Below, piece by piece: positions 55,505 to 64,000 of a stretch of 64,000 nt of DNA. The notes under the pieces were generated by a model. That model made no database searches. It saw only the letters and a program-made list of their open reading frames with translations, and was not told where the DNA came from. The stretch spans positions 20,256,021 to 20,320,020 of the forward strand of contig CM052362.1 in the NCBI GenBank assembly GCA_028551475.1, read 5' to 3'. The DNA is from Casuarina equisetifolia (lineage: Eukaryota > Streptophyta > Magnoliopsida > Fagales > Casuarinaceae). Positions within the stretch are counted from its first letter, which is position 1, and each line of letters starts with the position of its first letter. The translations under genes were made by a program, and so were the position numbers.

Positions 55505-57898
55505 TATGTATTTCTCTCAAATAAAATACGAGCTTGGCCTTTATGAGAGATTAAAATGGCTTCCTTTAGTTCATCAGTCGTTCTTCTTCAAAAATTTAAA
55601 CGTTTGTCACAAGGCCTCCTATCTTAGCGATAAGTGAACATGGGTTATTGACCATTAAATCAAGGTTTTGACATCGCGTACATGCATCAGTGTATATAAG
55701 TCGAAAAAGAAAGTTTTAAAAACTAAAAAAATTTAGGCTCGCTTCTCTCTCTTGAAATTACCCTCCCCTTATTATGTCCGGTATACCTTTGGCAGTTGCT
55801 TGGACAGAATTTCTACTGGGCTCAGCATAACGCTTCCTTAGTCTATCATATACAGTAGCCACTTCCATAGTCATTAAACAGGTTGATTACATAAAACGAC
55901 AGGTAAAGGCCCCTATCACAATTGACTAATAGCATGATAATGACTGAAATCGGAGCCTGCACCCCCTAACAGCTGTACGAAGAACAAAAGACTCGATTGA
56001 CGGGAAATTGGACATGGAGTTTGTCATTAGTTGGTAAAGTTTTTGTTGTGTTTTGTTTTTTTTTTCGGTGTTCAAGTTTATTGGCAAAGTAATGAGAGAG
56101 TTTCAATGGAGCATTTCTTTAGAAAGTTAATGACTTAGCTTAAGATAAGAGAAAACTGCCCAAGAAAAATGTCTGCCTCCCGAAAAGGGAAGATGGGCAC
56201 ATGATGATACATGGTCAGAATCTTAAACTCCTCCGCCACTTAAAACGTGGACGATGACCAATCTACTCTAGGACCAATTTCATCAAAAGCAGAAACCTCT
56301 GGAGATGAAACTCTTTGCTCTTAGGCCTAGATAAAAAAGAAGCTGAGGAACCTAGCCAGAGATAAGGTTGTTTTCTCGCAAAATATGACGTGTCAGGTAT
56401 TGCCGGTTGGGGGCCAGGTCAGTAAGGCCGAAGGGAAAGGTTAACGGAGGCACAAATTTGAAGTGGCCCGGGGCCACCTCCTCAGGCCTAATGCCCTTCG
56501 CAGTGACGAGGAGAAATGAGCACTAACTACAAGTGACCAAATGATTCTCCGGCTAGCGATTCCGAGAAGACTTAAGTCCTAAGACAAACTGCTTGTCCAA
56601 GGTATCAACAAGAGAAGTCACATGTTCTCTTTTGCAATCTTCACCAAGAAGACCTCAACCATATGTTCTCATGCACCTTTTTGATGTGAGACGTTCTCTT
56701 TGTGGTAAATGCAACTTGGCCTGGCCCTAACTAACCTTGGAGGACAGAGTGCGTAAGTTGAATAGGAATTTTCCTTGCAATATTCTGTGATGGACAATCA
56801 TTAGGTTAACCAATGCTAAATATCATGTATTTATTTGTATGGAGGAATAAGAGGATATAAGTTAGGAAAGGCAAGTCGTTACCAATTTCCTCCACTATAC
56901 TATTTTAAGTTCTTGGGAGAGTTAATCTTATAGATGACAGCGACAACTCCCAGGAGATTTGTAGTTAGACTAGCTTGCTATTCTTTATTGTGTAATGAAC
57001 TCATAGCCTCCGCTCCTCTTAGTTGCTTACTAATATTTGGGCCTTGCCTATTTATATTGTTTTCATAAACCTAACGACTGCTTACCTATCCCAAAATGAA
57101 TAGAGATAAAAAGGTTGTTCTCGATCTTCTCTATCCAACTCGGATTTTTTGGTCAATTGCCGCCACTTTCCACCGCCGTTCTTCCTTGGTTAGGATTGAA
57201 AACCACCATGGATTTTGTCGCCAAGTATGACAAATGGGAGCGGATCAATGAAAACTTTCTAGGCCATTCATGAAGCCGTGCGTGTGCCTCAGTACGCCCA
57301 TTCAGTTTGGATCAGGTTCAGCTCACTGCATCTAACCACGCCCAACCCAACCTTCCACCAGGTTCTATCTGATCCCATTTTTCACAAACTCAAACCAAGT
57401 CTATTTACGCTCGACCTACTGCTTAAACTGGGTTTTGATCCAGATTAGTGATTAGACAGCGCCAACACTTTTGGTTGCTCTTTTGCCGCTTCAGCAATTG
57501 TACAACGATAAAACCACCGCCAAAAAATATATCAGCCAACTATGGATCCATATTTGGCCTTCTTTTCCAAAACACTCTTCCTCCATTACGTACAAACAAA
57601 AATAAGTTTTGAAAACTTGAATTTCTGTAACCCAAAAGAAATCACTTGAAAATCCGCTGATTTTTTTTTCTTTTTTCCCCACCAAAGGCCTATTTTTTAG
57701 ATGAAAAATTGTCAAAGAAAACAATACATTTCTCTTGTTTAGTGCAATCTAGGTTGAGTTTATTTGTATGATATTCCTAAGCTTGAATCCTAACTTTGAT
57801 ACCAGTTGTTGTAAAAAACAACTCATTGCAACTATAGATTAAACTATAAATATACAATAGCTACAAATTTAAGATGATTTATTATATGTCCAGCGTTA
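55505..57898. other. Intergenic stretch before unit C
   Basis: No gene recognised. It includes the second copy of the 70-bp dispersed repeat (56884-56964), a perfect 15-bp palindrome GTGGCCCGGGGCCAC (56463-56477), and at about 57430-57800 a segment similar to the interior (3890-4400) of the long-inverted-repeat element in unit A. Confidence 0.5.
56884..56964 (+). repeat. Dispersed 70-bp repeat, copy 2
   Basis: See the copy at 12521-12590. This copy carries a short insertion between GATGACAGC and AGGAGATTTGTAG. Confidence 0.75.
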
Positions 57899-58803
57899 CC
57901 AAGCTAAAGTGAAATTGGTTCAGCCTGATAAGGTATTAGTCTCTGCCATGAGCCAATTTCTTCCCGGGAAGCAAAGTCATTCTTAACTGGGCATTCTCCG
58001 TTGCATTTTTACAAGTGGACCTCAACGACGGAGACAAAAATACCATCTCCAAGGTCCGCGAAACCCAAAATTAAGGAGAACCATATTTATTTTGTCATAA
58101 CTAATGGGCATGAATCCTGTTCAATCCCAGAAATACCAAAACACCCCTTGACTTTGACAACTGGACAACCCACGAAAATCATTTTATGTCCATATCCGGG
58201 TAATGATTTCATTTTATTTTGGATCGGGTTTTTAGGAAGATGCGGGGTTGTACGAGGCCGTACGAGCTAATTGGGTTTGTTACTGGTCGAACTTCGAAAT
58301 GGTCCCATTCAAGTCGACGAATTGAGTTCTTTCGATAGTGCAAGCGTAAAAACAAAACCAATTCCACAAATTATTTAAAAGAAATTCGAGAAAAATCTCA
58401 CAAACATGCTAAAACCTCTCTTCTTCTTTGTTTTTTTTATTCCAAAGTACGTTCGGTCACATTTGATTCGAAATCGAATGAACATGGCATGCATTATCAT
58501 CTTCGCCATACACATAGGTACTTAAGAACGATTTTGTGTAGATCTTTTTAGACCAAAAACTCTGTTTCAAACTAAAAGTGGGTTTTGTTCATCAGATTTT
58601 AGCATTCTTTTAGAAAACAGGGAAAGGAGATGATTTTTCAGAATACATTTTTCTTTTCAAACTTGTCAACCATATGTTTCCAAAGCAAATAAAAAAGAAA
58701 AAGAAAAAAGAAAAAAGAAGATAAGAAAAGAAAAGCACTTGAAATTATCTAATTGAGGCTTAAAGAACTACATCCACGACTCAAAAATGCAAAAAAGTAG
58801 GCC

Positions 58804-58950
58804 TTTATTATTGCAACTTAATACATGGCTTGTTATAGAATAAAGAGGAGTACATCGAAACAGTACGGAACCGTAACATAGGCTCGATGAGCGTAGAAAG
58901 ACAATAAAGATTTAGTAGTATGTGAAACAACACTCCCAAGATCTTTTATT
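58804..58950 (-). terminator. Candidate poly(A) signals of chitinase C
   Basis: AATAAA on the minus strand at 58950-58945 and 58809-58804, at positions equivalent to those of A and B. Confidence 0.5.
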
Positions 58951-59024
58951 TTAGTGGTGTTTTTGACTTGAGAGCCATACTCCGACGTCAAACTCGGGAT
59001 TCCTTGAACTAGACGAGATGTTGT

Positions 59025-59936
<912 letters not shown>

Positions 59937-60001
59937 TTAAATCCAAAAGTGTCTTTGGTTTTTCAGGGTGCTTTGTGCTTTCGTAAAGGCAAGGCGAGGC
60001 T

Positions 60002-60011
60002 CCTTTTATAG
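60002..60011 (-). promoter_or_regulatory. TATA box of chitinase C
   Basis: CTATAAAAGG on the minus strand lies 78 bp before the ATG, in the same context as in A and B. Confidence 0.85.
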
Positions 60012-60104
60012 GGTTCTAAGTGCCTCTTGGGCTCGAAAACTTAGAAGAAGTTGAAGCTTATCAGTGAATCCAACCTGCGGAGCTGCACAGTCCTAGTCAA
60101 TAAG

Positions 60105-60190
60105 CTCACCCAACGTGGGTGAGTTGTACAGTCCCCGTCAAGAAGGGTGAAGCTGAGCGGTTGACTCAGTTTAAGAGGCATTGGTTGACT
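60105..60190. promoter_or_regulatory. Palindrome and W-box pair in the chitinase C promoter
   Basis: CTCACCCAACGTGGGTGAG (60105-60123) is a perfect inverted repeat with 8-bp arms around ACG. TTGACT lies at 60161-60166 and 60185-60190. The spacing matches B, which supports conservation of the whole module. Confidence 0.5.
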
Positions 60191-63100
60191 AACCTTTAAA
60201 ATGTTATCGTTACGACAAATTCTCAAGAATTGTCAGTGAGCGTAACAGCTAGGTTGTAAGCATAAGAAGTCAGTTTGTTTTGGTTTCTATCCCTCGGTGG
60301 TTCGATCGTCCGTCTCAGGGACGAAACCAATAACCAAGAGGAAAAAGACACCTTCAGTATGAGATTATAAACTAATACTACCTTTTGCGCCCCCGAAATG
60401 ATGAAAGCGGAAGAATAGATATTACCATAAGGAAGTGGGCTTTTACTAGTAAAGGATTCGAAGTTTAGATCTCCAGCTAGGTTTCACCCTCCTTGAGCAT
60501 AAGTGAGTTGCGACCTGCAATCCATGCTGAGATTTGGCTTTGAGAAACAATTAGAGAATATATTTTGAATGATTATAAGAATATTATCACAAATTTTTAT
60601 ATTACTTAAGAATTTCCCATATATGAGAAAAGACCCATATTCTTCAGTCAACTTTTAAATAAAAATGGATATTCCAAAAACTATAACCGAAGACTTTTGT
60701 TTGAGTTTAGCGTATCTTGCACTGTAACTGATAAGAATACCCCAATATGCAGATGTCCAGAAAAGAATAGTGTAATAGTTTCAAATTGTTAGTTCAATAT
60801 ACGAACATTAATAGTTGGACCTCAGAGATCAGAGTATACGGAAAAATTATATCAGCTTATTTCGCTGCCAAGCACGAAGTTCCCGATAGTTGCGCCGTAC
60901 TCTTATGGGTCGGCTTCTTTTATCAATGCATCTGATTGGATCACCGATAGTACTGCATGCTTAGCGGCATAGTCCTGACCTTATCCCCTGGATGCTGGCG
61001 ACTATGCATTTTTTTCTATCCAAATATATGATATTCCCATGTACACGAAACAGAATAGTTCAACGATACGAGTGTAAGCAAGTCTTGATCAAATTATATG
61101 CAATTGCGACAAAAAGAAGTCATCCTGGCCTTTGTGTTTTCCCCTAGCCTTGTACTCGGGTTGCAACTATTTTATAAAGCTATGACGGATCAAAATTGCG
61201 TGTGATGCGATTCAAATTGATGACTTTTATTCGTCTGAATTCTGCGTAATCCAGAAGAAAATTATTTGGATACGTGCAGTCACGTAAGATTGCCTGGGGC
61301 GACTACATGATGGCAACGATGGCGATTAAAGTAGAGAAATTAGGTCATCGTGCAACTTCAGCGTACGACACGTTTTCTAAAGAATGACTTTCGCGAAACA
61401 CTACACGATAACAGACCTTAATCAAGGGGATAATATGCTCAATTTGTACGGAACTAATCTGCGATATTATCTGTGATTGGAAGTAATAGCAATTCTTCAA
61501 GCTTCTGTCGATAAGGTAGATAACCAGAAAAATAAAATAAAAAACTACAGAGGAATCGGGTTCTTATTGATCAGCATGCCTTCGAGTACTGTATCCCTTA
61601 CTCCTTGTGTCAGGAGCAGAGGGAATCCTCAGAAACAGAACTCACCTGGATGGTTCAGAAATGAAATGTAATAGATCTGGTCATCGGCTTCCGCTGCAGC
61701 TCGTCTTTCGAAAAAGCGACTTTGAAGCTTCCGATTTTCTAATATCTCAGTCGTGTAACGTGTTTGAACAATATCGTTGTTTATGGGAGGTCTGTGGACT
61801 TCAATGCTAAGGTGACGCCTAAGAATGCGGATTCGTCGCCATTCAGACTTATCCTAAAAATAAAAAATAAAATAAAATAAACCACGATGGAAGAGAATGA
61901 AAGAGAAAATTCTAAGCTCAGGTTAAGAAAAAAAAAAAAAAAGTAACCATCGAGAATGATGGAAGAGAATGAGAAAAGAATCACGAATGAACCAATCTGA
62001 GTAAAAACAAAATATTAATTGTTATGTTTGGAGAAAAAGAGTGAGGGGCAAAATAGCCCTTATTTAAAAATTAAAAAAAAATAAATAAATAAAAAAAGAA
62101 CGAAGAAGACTGTAGAGTAAGAGAATATTGTAGCTCTTTCTCTTCGATGAAAGAATACTAGTCTTTTTCCATTAGTAAAGAAGTTGCTCACTGAGTCTGG
62201 GACATAAGAAAATCTACTTGAACCACATAATTTCCGATGTTCTTGCTTTGCTTGCTTTTTCTTGCTGTGTGCCTGAGTGTTTTTATTTTGCATTTGCTCC
62301 AATATTTGCTGCCTTTGAACCAACATGAGTTTATCTTTGTTCTTACTTATCTAGAGAAAAGATAAAACATAAAAAAATGATGGACGAGAATAAAAGAGAA
62401 AAGAGTTGCAAATCAATATCCAATTAAAAATTTTGAAAATTGGGATAGGAAAAAATATTAATTTATCTCTATTAGTATTTATCTCAAAAAAAAGTCCACA
62501 CTCGCCAAACTCAATGTGAAGAAATACTATCTAGGATCTCCTAATCCTATGTTTCATTTTTCAAAACTGCATGAGTTAAAAAACAAAAAACAAAGGTGCG
62601 TAAGTTAAAAAAATTCCAAAATGAAAGAGGAGAAACTATACATGGCAGATTTGGAATCAAGATTTGTTTGATGATAAGATTTAAGATAATTTATTTGGTT
62701 GCTCTAGATATACGCTGATTTTTTTTTTGTGAAAAGTAAATTGTATTAATAAAGTTTATATATGCTGATTTAGTTGATGTGCAACCTGTGCTTGTGTGGT
62801 CGGGGCCTATCTGAGTTCACTTTTTGGGAAATCAATTTTCCTTAACATACTTTTATACAATTAATCTCTATTTGAACAATAATGTGAAAGATTTGCATAA
62901 ATAAAACCACCGAATAGAGATCTACAATAAGAATTAAAATGAAATTACAACTCTAAGAGATGGCATTCTTAATCCTTAGGACTTCTGATCTAGATCTCCG
63001 TATCAGTCTTAGGAACAATATTTAATTTTTAAAGTCATAAATCAAGGTAATGGGACAATAATCTGCCATTTAATTATTTATTTTATATTATCTTTGTCGT

Positions 63101-64000
63101 ACGAAGTTCTCATGCAGTTCCGTTTCTCAATGAAACTCTATAGCACCTAACATTCCGCCAATTAATATTAAGTGGTCCTAGGTGAACAAATATGGTGATT
63201 CTGGATCCGATAGATGGGCAAATGAATATTGGCTAGTCATTGTAGAGCTCATGCCGGAATGGCATATGCTCCTTTCCCGGGAGAATATCTTCCAAAGAGT
63301 AGCTTCCAGAGAAAATAGAAGTAGATCACTTAGGTGTTCAAGGGTTTAAGCGGATAAAAATAGAAGTTAGGATTGTCTCTTCATCAGATTCTTGATTACT
63401 CTGTATATCAAATCCGAGCTATAAAGTAAAGATGGCAGTGTTTGTTCAGTATGAGGCTTAAGAGGAACAACAATGGCAGGATGATTTCTTAAACTGATGG
63501 CTTACTTTATTCTTCTTTTATCGAGGAATGAATATGTTACTTTCAACTTGCAAAGCAACTGATATGTTCTTCAGTTCCATCTTTCGATCTTGGATTGGAT
63601 CTTGCTTTCCACAAAAGGATGCAACTTTGTAGAACATATTTACAATGGCTATAAATTGAAGGCCAAGCATGGTAGACTTCCAATAGGCAGCTAAAGCGAA
63701 TATCTTTTAAGCTACTGTAGCGAGTCTGAATTTCTGAACGACAACTGGATAGTGGCCAGTGCCTAATTGGGTCGACCTAGTACAATGGGCATGTTTACAA
63801 TAGGGATTTAGGAGATTATAAATAGCATCTAATTACGATCCTTTACTTAGCTCTAATGACCAAGCTAAACAAAAGATGAACTCCGTGGTCCTCCCCACCA
63901 AAAACAAATATGAGGAGAAATTTTTACTGCTTTGACTATCACGGGCCAAATAGATTGATTCTTAGCTAGCCAACAAACTTAGGTCTTTTGACACAACAAT

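Noticed and set aside
56463..56477. 15-bp palindrome GTGGCCCGGGGCCAC as a regulatory site
   Set aside because: It is isolated, with no gene nearby and no second copy in the window.

Overview
This 64 kb window is plant nuclear DNA, most likely from a woody eudicot. It is AT-rich and intron-poor, and it carries a same-strand array of hevamine-type class III chitinases (glycoside hydrolase family 18, GH18) among plant LTR retrotransposons, a plant L1-type LINE and tRNA-derived SINEs. The species cannot be fixed from sequence alone.

Host genes. Five GH18 loci all lie on the minus strand. Three are intact single-exon genes: A at 5805-6701, B at 40027-40938 and C at 59025-59924. Each has a signal peptide, the DGIDFDIE catalytic motif, a TATA box about 75 bp upstream and AATAAA signals downstream. 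A fourth (36051-37349) is split by a 397-bp solo LTR with a perfect 5-bp target duplication. A fifth (47599-48483) is a pseudogene with a stop codon, a lost catalytic Asp and two offsetting frameshifts. The intact genes encode predicted secreted endochitinase/lysozymes, probably acting in the apoplast against fungal walls. TTGACT W-boxes in the B and C promoters fit defence induction, but that is inference.

Architecture. A, B and C each sit in a segmental duplicate containing the gene, about 1 kb downstream and 4-6 kb upstream (A about 1-83 plus 4921-11060; B about 38840-46690; C about 57899 to the window end). Unit A was later broken by a 4.8-kb element with long terminal inverted repeats (84-4920) and by a SINE (9454-9598). 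Unit B gained a SINE of the same family (39124-39237) and a unique 1-kb block. A second duplicated segment (13180-14700 and 53260-55470) carries a TATA box and a small ORF.

Mobile elements. A 12.35-kb Ty1/copia element (16940-29290, minus) has matching 446-bp LTRs and a decayed gag-pol. Nested in its leader is a non-autonomous Ty3/gypsy-type element (about 22107-27571, minus) with a tRNA-Asp primer-binding site, a broken gag, no visible pol and a 5' LTR cut down to 90 bp. A plus-strand LINE (about 30030-36023) has two open reading frames overlapping as ATGA, a very C-rich tandem-repeat leader and a poly(A) tail that ends just beyond the stop of the split chitinase. A short LINE 3' fragment lies at about 50057-50355.

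The rest (11061-16939, 29296-30029, 37409-38839, 46690-47598, 48545-57898 apart from the listed items) shows no gene that I can support. I found no tRNA, rRNA or CRISPR, and nothing that amounts to a new defence or metabolic system. The most informative items are the dated series of insertions across the duplicates, the solo-LTR gene disruption, the intact LINE with its odd leader, and a cluster of interlocking hairpins at 52530-52613.
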